This document shows positions 23,584-33,804 of a stretch of DNA of 64,000 bases, in pieces (position 1 is the stretch's first letter; every line of letters starts with the position of its first letter). The translations under genes were made by a program, and so were the position numbers. The stretch covers positions 3,906,001 through 3,970,000 of the forward strand of contig NC_092407.1 of assembly GCF_009017415.1 (NCBI RefSeq). Direction: 5' to 3'. Under the pieces are notes generated by a model that was not told the origin of the DNA, made no database searches, and saw only the letters and a list, made by a program, of their open reading frames with translations. Origin of the DNA: Aspergillus flavus (lineage: Eukaryota; Ascomycota; Eurotiomycetes; Eurotiales; Aspergillaceae).

Positions 23584-24816
23584 TTACCAGCCATACCTTG
23601 ACCCAGCCTCCTTCTTGTTCCTTCGTCCAGATGCAAAACTCTCCTCCAAAGCTTCCCGTTGAGAACTTGCCGCATTGACCAGCTGTTGCAGCGTGTGTTT
23701 TCCAGGAGCAATGGCACGCACCGGGTTGTGCTGAAGCGCCGCCATATCGGTCTGATGCGCCATCTCCTGGTTGGCAATGTACTCCTTGTCTGTGTTGAAA
23801 TGAAGGATCCGCGATTTCGAGGCGTCCGCATTGCGACCAAACAGGTGCCGTCGTTGAGACCGCGACAGATTCAGATCATCCGCGATATTATCCAACGTCT
23901 GCGTCGTTGCCGGTTCCGACGCCACAGCTGGAACCTGAGGCTCGCGCTCTACCTCTGGACCGGCCTCAGGCGCATCCGTGTCTGCAGTATATACCAACGG
24001 CTCATACGTTGCGCTCTGCGCCTGAGGTCCCGGAACAACACTCGCCGCAAATTCACTCGACCCAAGCGAGAAAAGACTCACTTTCGGTTTCGGCGCAGGT
24101 GGCTGCACAGGAGCAGAAGCAGAAGCAGCAGGCTTACTCTGTTCCGAAACTGACTCCTTCACACCTTGCGAAACCTCTGCAGCAGTCTCGACCGGCTTCG
24201 ACGAAACAACCTTCCTCTTCTTCTGCGTCCCCCGCGCAACAGACAACGGCTTAAACATCATCGGATTCCCCTTCAACTTAACCTCCTCCGGCTTCTTCAT
24301 CTGCAACCCACCCTCACCACCATCATCCCTCAAACTCCCAGCCTTAGGAATCGTCCCATCATCATCATCTCCCCGACCACCAGGAGTACTCGAACCCGCC
24401 TGTTCCATAGCCCACTCATTCCTACTCTCCTCATCCAACCCACGATCAAACCCCGGCGTAGCGCCAGTCTTCAAACTAAACACCTTCCGCCCGGCCCCAA
24501 CAGAACCCTTCTTCTCCGCCGCAGCGGGAGCAGCAGCCCTCTTCGGCGCAGGCAAAAACGAATTGAACCCCGCGAACGCTCCACCACCGCCTATCTTTGC
24601 TTTCTTTCGCGCGGGCCCGTCATCGTTGTCATTTTTCTCTTCGGGTTTGAGATCGAGCGCGACGCGGATCTTGCGCGGGTTGCTGCTGTCGACAAGTTTC
24701 GGCTTTGGGGCGGCGGTGGTGGTAGGTTTTGTGGTTGTGGTTTGGGTGGTTGGTTTTGTGGTGGTTTCGGGTTCGGAGTCGGAACCTTCGGAGTCGCTGT
24801 AGGATACTAGGGCCAT
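23584..24816 (-). CDS. PRCC-like (MAD2L2-interacting) nuclear protein
   Basis: One exon, 410 residues, starting MALVSYSDSEGSDSE, the usual opening of this family. The middle is low-complexity: Thr/Lys/Pro, GGGGAFAGFNSFLPAPKRAA, then Pro/Ala/Val-rich. The conserved part is the C-terminal ~60 residues: DKEYIANQEMAHQ, NPVRAIAPGKHTLQQLV and a terminal Gly-Trp (SRYGW). Family knowledge: human PRCC binds MAD2L2 and associates with splicing factors; the fungal function is not established. It is convergent with MDN1 (233 bp between stops) and divergent from the NFKBIL1-like gene. Confidence 0.88.
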   Translation of the reverse strand: MALVSYSDSEGSDSEPETTTKPTTQTTTTKPTTTAAPKPKLVDSSNPRKIRVALDLKPEEKNDNDDGPARKKAKIGGGGAFAGFNSFLPAPKRAAAPAAAEKKGSVGAGRKVFSLKTGATPGFDRGLDEESRNEWAMEQAGSSTPGGRGDDDDGTIPKAGSLRDDGGEGGLQMKKPEEVKLKGNPMMFKPLSVARGTQKKRKVVSSKPVETAAEVSQGVKESVSEQSKPAASASAPVQPPAPKPKVSLFSLGSSEFAASVVPGPQAQSATYEPLVYTADTDAPEAGPEVEREPQVPAVASEPATTQTLDNIADDLNLSRSQRRHLFGRNADASKSRILHFNTDKEYIANQEMAHQTDMAALQHNPVRAIAPGKHTLQQLVNAASSQREALEESFASGRRNKKEAGSRYGW

Positions 24817-25697
24817 CTTTTTATTTTCTGTTTTCTGTTGGGTTGGTGGTATGGGGTGGAGGTTGGAGGTTGATGGGATGTAAGTAAGTAATTAATTGAT
24901 GATGGCGATGAAGGCGGAAGGAAGATCTGGGTTCTGTTACGGTATTGAATGTACTGCACGGGCCATTGTATTTAATCATGGAGATGAGGTCCGGAACCCT
25001 GATTTACGGAGTATACTGTTGACATTGGGATGGGGTTTGTATTTAAGAATGAGGTTCATAATTTAGGTACGCTTTTGAGTTTGATTTTTGAAATGAGTTT
25101 CTATTTGCTTTGACGAGTGTGTCCACTGTCTAGCCAGGGGCTTGTTAGTGGTATCTTGGTTGCGCTTGTATACTTGGTGACTGCATCCGCTTGTTAGCTC
25201 TATGGCTTATGGTCACGATGTAAATTTATAAGATTACCTTAGCATTACAAAACTGACAGACGAAGAAATTGAAGACATAATAGGAAAAAGAGAACAACTG
25301 TAACGAATGTAACCACTCCAATCTCCTGACATAGACTAGCTACACAATGGTCATTCACGAAGTCCCCATAGCCCAATTCAACCTAGGCCAATCTCAGTTC
25401 CCGATGCCTAGACTAATTACAAAAAAAAGCACAAGGCACATAAAACAAACCCAGACAAGAATGACATCATCCAGGCCAGCCCAATCCAAGAACCGATGAT
25501 CAGATAAGATAAGAAGATCGCTTACTCATCTCTTTTTACCCTCACATTTCAACGCTTCATGTTTATTACATTCTTCGTCGCAACTTCCACTTCTACATCT
25601 GACTTTTATTTCATTCTCTTCCTTAAACTATCCTACTAATAACAAGTGAATAATGCCATAAGTTAATCCTCGCGCCTATACCTTAACAACCACAACA
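24817..25697. promoter_or_regulatory. Divergent intergenic region, PRCC-like and NFKBIL1-like
   Basis: 0.88 kb separating two divergent starts. It includes a short TAAGTAAGTAATTAATTGATGATG run near 24887 and an A/C-rich, pyrimidine-biased leader from about 25500 to the plus-strand ATG. No RNA gene or coding frame is evident. Confidence 0.55.
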
Positions 25698-26666
25698 ATG
25701 GATCCCCTAGAACCAAACCCAACCCAAGACCCCGACAAGCAACCCAAACCAGGCAAATTCCGCTTCAAAACCTCAAAATCCAAGTCCAGTTCTCGACGAG
25801 ACGATACAGCCTCCACACATCATCACAGCAGCCACAGACACACCTCCCACCGCCACAGATCCAAACGGCATCATCGCCGGCGCTCAGCCTCACCGACCCC
25901 CATCCACTCAGACCAGCAACAACCAGGCCTCAACGCCGATGCAGCCTTCCGTGAATCTCTCTTCGACGCTTTAGGTGACGATGAAGGCGCTTCGTACTGG
26001 GAGACCGTGTATGGACAGCCGATTCACAATTATGCTGTGCCGAATGTACCCAAGGGACCTAATGGGGAGTTGGAGCAAATGGATGAGGAGGAGTATGCTA
26101 GTTACGTGCGGACAAAGATGTGGGAGCGTACTCGGGAGGGGATGCTTGCTGAGCAGGAGCGGTTGAGGGCTGAAAAAGCGAGGCAGAAGAGACGGGATGA
26201 AAGGAGGGAGGAGGATATGAGGGAGAAGATGCGGTTTGAGAGGGCTATGGAGGAGAGTTTGAGACGGGGGAAGGAGAGGAGAAGGGTTAAGGCTTGGGGG
26301 CGGGTTTGGGAGGAGTATGTGCGGTCTTGGGGGGAGGTTGATCGGGCTGTTGAACAGGTTAGGGATACTGGTGATTGTGGTCGCGGTGGCGGGGAGGGGA
26401 CTAAGTTGAGGAATTTGATCTTTTGGCCGGTTGAGTCCGGGAAGAGGGGAGACGTGAGTCGGGAGACGGTCGAGGAGTTCATGCGTCATGCGCCGGGGGA
26501 GGATTTGTTGGCGGTTTTGAAGGCCGAGCGAGTGAGGTGGCATCCGGACAAGATTCAGCATCGGTATGGGGCTTTGGGAATTGATGAGATGGTTATGCGC
26601 AGTGTTACGGAGGTTTTTCAAATTATCGATCGTTTGTGGAGCGAGATGAAGGGGAAGCAGTCGTGA
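25698..26666 (+). CDS. NFKBIL1-like protein with HPDK motif
   Basis: A single-exon, 322-residue protein. Residues ~30-65 are extremely rich in His, Ser and Arg, and probably nuclear or RNA-binding by composition. Residues ~95-130 hold SYWETVYGQPIHNY and MDEEEYASYVRTKMWE. A long Arg/Glu coiled coil (~130-200) follows. The C-terminus has IFWPV and AERVRWHPDKIQHRYG, the J-domain-like block of the NF-kappa-B inhibitor-like 1 family. Unlike human NFKBIL1, no ankyrin repeats are present. Animal and plant members act in pre-mRNA splicing or RNA metabolism; the fungal role is unknown. HPDK occurs in J-domains, but a full J-domain is not visible, so an Hsp40 assignment would be wrong. Confidence 0.8.
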   Translation: MDPLEPNPTQDPDKQPKPGKFRFKTSKSKSSSRRDDTASTHHHSSHRHTSHRHRSKRHHRRRSASPTPIHSDQQQPGLNADAAFRESLFDALGDDEGASYWETVYGQPIHNYAVPNVPKGPNGELEQMDEEEYASYVRTKMWERTREGMLAEQERLRAEKARQKRRDERREEDMREKMRFERAMEESLRRGKERRRVKAWGRVWEEYVRSWGEVDRAVEQVRDTGDCGRGGGEGTKLRNLIFWPVESGKRGDVSRETVEEFMRHAPGEDLLAVLKAERVRWHPDKIQHRYGALGIDEMVMRSVTEVFQIIDRLWSEMKGKQS

Positions 26667-26721
26667 GCTGGTATACCCTATTGGTTGGTGTTGAGATCTG
26701 CATTGTGATGGCGTTCTGTGT

Positions 26722-27300
26722 TTATATATGATACCCTGATTGAGAATTGGACGCTTGTATGATTTTTGGGTCACGTTTATTGTCACCGGTCTCCCGACCT
26801 TCACTGATAAGATAAGTCTGAATCTTGATATCGGAGTCCTCCTCCTCATCATCTTCATTCATTTTTAAGGGCACAAGGGATCTTTTCGCAAAAGTAGAAT
26901 ATCTTGAAACCACCGCCGTTGTGCCCGTGGAGGGATCTTCAGGATGGCATTCTTCTAAAAATGCAACCAATATGTCGACACTGTTAATGGTCTTGTGTAC
27001 TGAAGAGCCATAGAAGACTTTCAGGCGCAACAAAGGGCCTAACACCATCCGTGCCGTATTAATCCAGTTCTGTAGAAACCGTGCAGGGCATATGATCAAT
27101 GTAAGGTTATTATTTCGTTCTCTAGTCATATATACCAGAGAAAGAGCTAGGAGGGTTTTGCCTAGGCCACACTAATCTCCTGTTATTGCCCCCTTGATAC
27201 TTGACGTCTCCTGGTTGATTACCCATGCTAGGCCGTTGTCATGAAAAATAGAGCTGGACTCGCGCGTATAAGCTGGGCTACATGCCATAGAGTTAAGAGA
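26722..27300 (-). pseudogene. SNF2-family helicase relic
   Basis: On the minus strand a frame reads NGLAWVINQE, KGAITGD, an in-frame TAG (rc of 27170-27172), then CGLGKTLLALSLVY, LTLIICPARFLQNWI, VFYGSS and TAVVSRYSTFAKRSL before stopping at 26722. These are SNF2 motifs I and Ia and the following strand. The DEGH box and the whole second RecA lobe are missing. The stop falls just before the P-loop, where intact genes have an acidic residue and small residues. I conclude this is a truncated, stop-containing copy. It sits close after the NFKBIL1-like gene's stop at 26666. Read-through or a spliced short protein is possible but would lack helicase activity. Confidence 0.7.
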
Positions 27301-27692
27301 AAAACAAAATGTCCTTACTTGGTGCCTATGTTGAAAGATCACACTATTCAGGAAAGTAAGGAAGGTGAAGAAGAGGAAGACAGAAGAGGAAGACAGAAGC
27401 AGAAGAAGATAAAGGAAGATCTTGAAGTGAATGTATAGAAATGAAAAACAAGATTACTATCCATGTTGGGCCTGATCATGACATTCTAACAAGCGCATAA
27501 TTGGAATTGGACTGATATAAAGCTCCAACTTCGCATACATCATCAGCTGTAGGACTCGTGAAACTTTTATTCGTCACAATATATTGGAATCTCCAAGTAA
27601 CAACACGGCTATGCAATCACGTAGAAACAGAACACCATACTGGTTTTTGTGGGTTTTCTTTCTTTTTTCTGAATATCTTCCCTCACCATCGC
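27301..27692. other. Spacer between SNF2 relic and lectin gene
   Basis: A 0.39-kb stretch. On the plus strand it contains a purine run of GAAGA units at 27358-27420. No gene is recognised. The right part is the 3' flank of the lectin gene. Confidence 0.5.
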
Positions 27693-28966
27693 TTAGAACC
27701 TCGAGTATCTCTGCTTGTTCCGGTACATGGTAAACCCGACGTAGCAGCCTGCAACAGCAACAAAGAACAGAACGGTCTTGAACAGAAACCCGCTCCAGCT
27801 TCCCTTTCTTTTCTTGGTCTTCTTGACGCGGCCGCTGTCGGCGCTTGGTCCACGGCTAGATCGACTGGAAGGTCCAACACTGTAAAGGTTCTGCGATTTC
27901 ACTGAGACAATGTCATGGTTATCGCTCAGTTCACCGGTCTCGCCAGAGAAGCCCAGGTACGCGACGGACGGGATAGCAATGTTGGTCTCGGGTGCGGTCA
28001 GGGTGAAGCAGTTGGTCCAGCTGTCCTCAGACTTGTACTGCAAGTCTAGAGTCAATGATTTGTCCTGGAAGTACGTTAAACGAGCCTTGGTGGGGATCGA
28101 AGCGCCACGCAGACCACGGGCCTAATCTTATTAGCACATATCTGCGTTACCCTGGTCTTGTTTACTTACGGAACAACCAGCCAATTCATTGGCCTTGCCG
28201 TCGTGCGCCTGGTCGTAGCTGGTCTGTCCGTCGCCCATCATAGCCATGACGTAAGGGAACGAGGTGCCGGGACGGTTGTTCTTGTATGTGTCGAAAAAGA
28301 TACCGAGACCCTCGAAGTTATCCGTTGATCCAAAGACGGGACCTTGCGTGGCGCGCTGCTTGGTGAGCCACATGGCAAAGCCATCGCCGTGCAGATTACC
28401 ATTTCCATGAATCTTGAATTCGACCTCGATCTACACACATGTTAGAACCGATTCTCCTCCACTATACTGACGGGAAGAACTAACCTCCCAGTTTGTCGCA
28501 GTAAGGGGAACACGGGAGAAGATCCAGCCCTGCTGCGAGGGTCGATCGGCCGTAAGACGGATGTATCTGCCATTGTTCAGCCCTTGCTCCTTTGAGGCCG
28601 CATTGTGGGTGGGGTGAAGTACTTGTCTGCGCGGATTATCGTGTCACCACCAAAATCGAACCAGCGGCTTTGGAAGTCTGAATCCAGGTATGGCTGTCAA
28701 CGCGTTAACAGGGCTGTGTCTAGAGCGCGGAAATCGAGCCAGCCGAAATTGATGTGAATGAGTTATAGGATGGGACCCACCGGAGCGAGACTGTGAGTGC
28801 GAAGCTATTGACCCGGTTAGTTAGTGCGCGATCGTCATACGGTCGACTGGGTGTGCGGGCGTACTGGGATGCTCTTGATGTTCTCGTCGCCGTCGTAAGC
28901 ATTGGCCACTGGCATAGTCGCCAGGCCAGCAAGACACAGCAGAGAAGAGAGCCGCGGGAGCAGCAT
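27693..28966 (-). CDS. L-type lectin cargo receptor (Emp47/ERGIC-53/VIP36 type)
   Basis: Six exons (28966-28865, 28804-28781, 28693-28623, 28566-28485, 28430-28170, 28121-27693) give 322 residues. Residues 1-23 are a clean signal peptide (LSSLLCLAGLATMPVANA). The lectin fold follows: LDSDFQSRWFDFGGDTIIR, GWIFSRVPL, GDGFAMWLTK, DNFEGLGIFFDTYKN. The Asp, Phe and Asn that line the calcium/mannose site are present. A membrane helix (FLFKTVLFFVAVAGCYVGF) and a short cytosolic tail ending RYSRF close it. Family role: sorts glycoproteins between ER and Golgi. No KKxx retrieval signal is seen; the aromatic tail may serve ER exit. Exon 2 is only 24 nt. Confidence 0.92.
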
Positions 28967-29529
28967 TGTGAGGCAGGAATTGGTAATGAGCTTTAACAAG
29001 TTGCAGATATAAGCTACCGTGAAAGCAAGTAGGTTCTGATAGTTATGAACGACAGACTGCAGCTAACGGAATTGGGTTCCTCTCCACCAGCAAGGCGTAG
29101 TTGAATGTCACCGGGACATACACAAGCTCCAAACTCAATTGCAAGAGACGGAGGACAAGGTCAATCAAACGGTAGGTCGACGACCGGAGAATAATAGAGA
29201 GGAATGTCAAAAGAGAACGAAGGAGTGAAGAACGAAATGGAAGAAGGGCGGTGCCGAAGCAAACTGTCAGAAGGGAATACTATGTAGACTTGTCAGAGAT
29301 CGACGTCAGTAAACATGCAAACAAGTGTCCACATCGCAACTGTGGCGCAGTCCGCCCCGGCGGACATGTGTGCACCAGCCACAGGTCGGCCATCGCCCGC
29401 GGACTTGAGGTTCAGATCCTGTGACCGGCCCGTGACCTCAACAATTACTGTATCGTTGATTTGCCTTCCCTGCAAAACACATAACTCCGCCTCCATTCCC
29501 TTCATCTCACATCTCTACACATCAGCACA
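28967..29529. promoter_or_regulatory. Divergent promoter, lectin gene and TIM13
   Basis: 0.56 kb between divergent starts. Short pyrimidine stretches precede TIM13 (29490-29520). No other feature is recognised. Confidence 0.55.
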
Positions 29530-29921
29530 ATGGCTCTGTTCGGTTCCGGCTCCACCAATGCTGCTTCCAACCCGCAGGAGGTCAAGACTGCCATCATCAA
29601 GCAGCTCCAGCAAGAGGCTGCCATGGCCAATGCTCGGAATTTGATCGGAGTATGTCCAAATTCTACTGTGCGCCCAGCGTCTAGTTTCTGACAACAGTAT
29701 AGAAAGTGAATGAGCACTGCTTCGACGCCTGCATTCCCGCCCCCGGCTCGTCCATCACCTCCAAGGAAGAGGCTTGCCTCTCTCAGTGCATGGAGAAGTA
29801 CATCTCTTTTTGGAATACCGCCAGCCGTACCTACGTCTCTCGTGTCTCCCGCGAAAGCAAGCGTCTTGGTGGTGCTGAGAACCTTGCCATGATGGCCACC
29901 CCTACCGACACCAGTCTGTAA
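29530..29921 (+). CDS. tim13: Mitochondrial intermembrane-space chaperone Tim13
   Basis: Exon 1 (29530-29649) and exon 2 (29703-29921) are joined across a 53-bp intron (GTATGT...TATAG), giving 112 residues. The twin CX3C motif is clear: CFDAC and, 15 residues later, CLSQC, followed by MEKYISFWNTASRTYVSR. This is the small-Tim fold, held by two disulfides after import through Mia40. Family role: Tim8-Tim13 hexamers escort membrane precursors such as Tim23 across the intermembrane space. Choice of Tim13 over Tim9/10/8 rests on the NARNLIGKVNEHCFDAC context and the long inter-motif segment with Ser/Pro. Confidence 0.94.
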
Positions 29922-30854
29922 ATTAGCGTCGGAGTTATAGGCAATTGGAAGCATTCTATAGATGGTAATCGGAAGCGCGATCGGTTTCTCAAATTTCTTA
30001 TGGGCGTCAGCTTGCGTCTCCCGCAAAATTTTATATCACCTTTTCTCTCCTTTCATGAATTGGGGAATGTATTGTTGGAATGGTGTACGATAACGGCACA
30101 CGCTTTTGGGAAGATGGGGTGTCTCCTATTGGACGAGTTGAATGGCAACGGCAACGGATCTGTGATGGCAGACAGGCGTCCACGGGCAGCCTGTCTGAAG
30201 CATACTGGGAGATGCGGTATGCACAGATCCATAGCCTACTTTTATTGCATTTGAAAGATATGTACATTATACAGGTCTCCAAAAAAAAAAAAAAAAAAGA
30301 AAAAAAAAGAAAAGAAAAGAAATGAACGAAGCAACCAAGTAGCATCCCAATACTTGCAACTATTATAAAACCACGACGCGAGAACCAAAACAGTCCAATC
30401 GATGCAAACGATCGACTTGGCGGAAGACCCCGGAGTGGAACCAACCCCGGAAGCACTTGATCCTTACTTAAAACCAAACACACAAGTACTGGAGATTCAG
30501 TTGCCTCGATGCTCGTAAAAGCGATCCATATCAATGGAGGCCGAGGTTCGTGGAATGCGGAAGCGCGGGAAAGCCCGCGCCAGATATACAAAAGTTAAAT
30601 GCTCCAAAAAACGATGAAACAGAGAAATCCAAAGGTCAAGTCGGCCAGCGATTATCCAGACAATCGAACCGATCGAGAAGACAATGTGTAAAAGTAATAG
30701 CATGGTTGTTTTTCACTGCTGCTATTTCTGTGGCCCAGTCAACCGGGCTATAAGATAAGGCATCACTTCCATGTCTTTGCATAGAGGTAGTCCATTGCCT
30801 TTACTCTAGACAGCTATGGTGAAATGATCATTTCATCATGACTCGTAGAAAAAG
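29922..30854. other. Convergent 3' region, TIM13 and PKA
   Basis: 0.93 kb between two converging stops, so it should hold both 3' UTRs. The main element is an A/G homopurine tract at 30281-30322. Open frames here lack any protein similarity I can recognise. Confidence 0.55.
30281..30322. repeat. Poly-A/AG tract
   Basis: Eighteen As are followed by GAAAA-type units. It is a low-complexity run in a convergent 3' region. The length may be unreliable in assembly. Confidence 0.85.
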
Positions 30855-32441
30855 TTAGAAGTCGGGGAACAAATGGCCGTGACTAAAGTAAGTTGGGATC
30901 GTCAGTAATGCGGAAGAAAATATACCGAGCAGGTTGCACATACATGTCCTCGCCACTTTGACCGTAGGCTTCCTGTTCTTCCGGGTAGCGGTCATACTGG
31001 CTTGCATCGCCTTGTCCTCCCCGAATCGGTGGTACATAGGGAGCATCGATGTCTTTCCTGGCCAGCCGGTCCCAGGTGACTTCGGCGAACCACGGATGAT
31101 TCTTGACGTCTTCCGGACCACCATGCAAGTTGCCCAGGCGCTTGGTTAGGTCTGCTGTGATCAGTTGGGAAAGTAGATCCACAGCATCTGGGTGCAGGTA
31201 AGGTGGGTATTTTACCCGACCCCGGAGGATGTTCTCATAGATCTTGACCGGCGATCCGCTGTCCCAGAAGGGTGTGAAGCCACACAGCATTTCGAAGATC
31301 AGGATTCCAAGGGACCACCTTCACCATGTCAGTGGAATCCCCTATAGGAGCGCAACCAGGATATGATCGGAAAGCAAGACTTACCAGTCCACCGACTTGT
31401 TGTAACCCTTGGATGAAACAACCTCGGGAGCCAAATAATCGGGCGTGCCACACAGGGTCCAGGTGATATCGGGCACCTCCTTCGCAAAACCAAAGTCGGT
31501 GATCTTCAGGTGGCCATGCCGGTCGAGAAGTAAGTTCTCCGGCTTCAGATCTCGATAGATAATCTGATGAGAGTGCAGATACTCCAGCGCAAGAGTGACT
31601 TCCGCGGCGTAGAACTTGGCCACGGGGTTAGGGAATCGCTAGACGGGGACCCCCCGGGTCAGCGTACAGGTTCGTAGCAACGAAGACGGGGAGGATCACC
31701 CACCTGAGACTTGCGAAGCAGACTGAAGAGTTCACCTCCCTCAACAAAATCCATGACCATGTACAGATTTCGCGAATCCTGCCATGTGCCCCATAGGGTG
31801 ATCAAGAACGGATGCCTGACGCGATTGAGCATTCGTCGCTCGTCATTAGTATGCTCAATCTGCTTCATCTTGACCACCTGGGCCTTCTTCAGAACTTTGA
31901 CGGCATAGAAGCGGTGGTTGTGCTTGGACTGCACGAGATGGACTCGACCAAAGCTACCGGTGCCCAATGTGCGCTGGAGGCTGAAATCCTCGAGAGAGTA
32001 CTTGCCCTTGGTGGTTCGGGTCTGCGATTGTTGAGAACCTCCGCCGACCGACTGGCCGCTCTGATGGGATGAATGAATTATGTTCTGTATACTGGCGACA
32101 TTATGGGAGTTGGTGTGGTGGTGACCATGGTGATGGTGGGCCGGGGGAGATTGCGTCACGGCGGATTGCATGGAGGATGGTTGACCCTCGGGGTGGCTTT
32201 GATTAGTGCCTGAAGAGCAATTGTGATGATCGTGGGACGATTGGTGAGGTTGCGCAGAGGTATAAGCAACGTCCGGGGAGGTGGCAGTAGGAGTGGGATG
32301 GGATTGGTGGCTGTGGTGATGCTGGTTTGGTGACGTCTGCGTCTGGGCCGCTGTGGGTGACGAACCGGCTTCAAGCTCTTTGCTGAGGGTCTGCGAATCC
32401 TTGGTCCGCCGTTTCTTCAATAAGCCTCCTAAGCTCGGCAT
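30855..32441 (-). CDS. pkaC1: cAMP-dependent protein kinase catalytic subunit
   Basis: Four exons (32441-31704, 31638-31385, 31318-30944, 30882-30855) give 464 residues. The first ~145 residues are low-complexity, rich in His, Gln, Ser, Thr and Pro, as in fungal PKA. The AGC kinase core follows: GTGSFGRV loop (~159), AVKVLKK lysine, [31 protein letters not shown], activation loop [16 protein letters not shown] with the phosphorylatable Thr, and [12 protein letters not shown]. The AGC tail ends HLFPDF, the FxxF hydrophobic motif. Family role: the main effector of cAMP in nutrient sensing, germination and development. The last intron (30943-30883) separates FxxF from the core onto a 28-nt final exon. 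If the intron is retained, the protein ends DPNLL instead. A 1.8-kb non-coding region lies upstream. Confidence 0.96.
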
Positions 32442-32510
32442 GGAGAACTAAAATTGAAAATATTACCTGACTGTGAGATCAGGAAAAATAAAAATGGGGT
32501 AAAGGGTTCA

Positions 32511-32554
32511 AGGAAAAAGAAAAAAAAGAAAAAGAAAAAGAAAAAGAAAGAAGG
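32511..32554. repeat. (GAAAAA)n purine repeat in the PKA leader region
   Basis: AG-rich on the plus strand, therefore a pyrimidine (TTTTTC) tract on the PKA coding strand, 70-110 bp upstream of its ATG. It is well placed to be a leader or core-promoter element. Confidence 0.75.
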
Positions 32555-33111
32555 AAACAAAATAAACCCTCCAAAATGCAGATTGGGTTTTTGTAAGATT
32601 CACGCGAAATGGGTAAAGAAAGAGGGTTCAAAAATTAAAGCTCAACCCCTCTTTCGAATCTTCCTTTTTTTTTGCTTCCCTGCGAAGGAGGGGGAAAACC
32701 GCCAGCAACGAAACGTTACGCCTCTTTCTTTTGTACCGTTCCGAGCAGCGGATACAACGGGCAGGGAACTTCGCCGTAGCCACCGAGAAGCGGTCAACCC
32801 CAAGCTTTGCAATTGGAATTCAAAACAAATTTCAAGATGAACTCGTGTCAAACGGCTCTAGTGGTTGTGTTTCGTCGTTTTCCTCCGTTAGTTGATTTGC
32901 TTTTTATCGTTCAAACCCGGTGAAACTTTCGGCCAAGACAACGATAATCGAGAGAGGGGAAATTGAAACGTCAACGTTCCGTAGGGGAAAAGAGTAAGAG
33001 TAACGATTCGAGATGCAGTTAATTTAGTTTGGTTGTTTGGGCGGAGAGGAAAATTGACCCAGAAGAGCAAAGCGCGGGGGGAGGGGAGATTTTAATTTAT
33101 CGGCAGTGTTT

Positions 33112-33172
33112 GTCTGTCTGTCTCCTCTTCTCTCTCTCACTCTACTTCTCTTTCTCTCACTCTCTCTCTATA
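33112..33172. repeat. TC-rich low-complexity tract
   Basis: An approximately 60-base pyrimidine run of TCTC, TTCTC and CTCAC units on the plus strand, about 300 bp upstream of the weak ORF at 33457. In filamentous fungi such tracts often mark transcription start regions. Confidence 0.7.
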
Positions 33173-33456
33173 CCTAATCCGTAGCTACTTACATACAGAC
33201 CCCAACATCAGCGGTGTTTTACTATCACGATTTATGCATTGTAAACACCCATGACAAAATATCACCTCTTGACTATGAGAAAAGCAAATCTCAGTCAGCC
33301 CCGCTTTTTTGCTTTCTATTAAGAATAGAGGAATCTTTTTTAAAAAACCAATAATAGGAAAAGAAGGGAAAAGAAACCCCTCCCAGTAGACGGATGTTTC
33401 ATCAACAATCCAAAAATGCGCGTATTAGCTGTCGAAGATCACGACACCCGGCATGA

Positions 33457-33804
33457 ATGACCACTCGGAAGAGATCCACTGAACGCAGCGTTCCCTCTGC
33501 CCGAGGTCATTCATATCCATCCTCACCTCACGAACCGAAGTCGAAGTCAAATAATAGACATAGAATCATCGATACCAGAGATCATGAATCATCAAGATCA
33601 CTGTGGATAAGAGAGACCCTCAAGCTTTCCGCTCCCCGGCCCTATGAGATCACCACTTTATCATACCCCGACGAAGTAAATCGACAGAGTATATCTCCTC
33701 CTAATAGTCCTCGTGTCGCATCAAACCGTGAAACGGTCTGGAACTGCCCGTCTTTTTCGATACCTAATTCATGGTCAGACCATATCCTCCTCCATCTAAC
33801 CTAG
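33457..33804 (+). CDS. Possible small hypothetical protein
   Basis: A 115-codon plus-strand frame from ATG (MTTRKRSTERSVPS) in the otherwise empty region upstream of PKA. It is Ser/Arg/Pro-rich and includes SPPNSPR and ETLKLSAPRPYEI. I recognise no family. A pyrimidine tract lies 300 bp upstream, and potential splice sites near its end (GTCAGA at 33773; CATCAG) would change the C-terminus. It may instead be antisense leader sequence of PKA. Confidence 0.2.
   Translation: MTTRKRSTERSVPSARGHSYPSSPHEPKSKSNNRHRIIDTRDHESSRSLWIRETLKLSAPRPYEITTLSYPDEVNRQSISPPNSPRVASNRETVWNCPSFSIPNSWSDHILLHLT

Noticed and set aside
24166..24810. Plus-strand ORFs opposite the PRCC-like gene
   Set aside because: Composition (Arg/Leu/Pro-rich, Phe/Val-rich) mirrors the antisense strand, and the minus-strand protein has a conserved C-terminus.
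25698..26666. Calling the NFKBIL1-like protein an Hsp40/DnaJ protein
   Set aside because: HPDK is present, but the surrounding helices of a J-domain are not; the context matches NFKBIL1.
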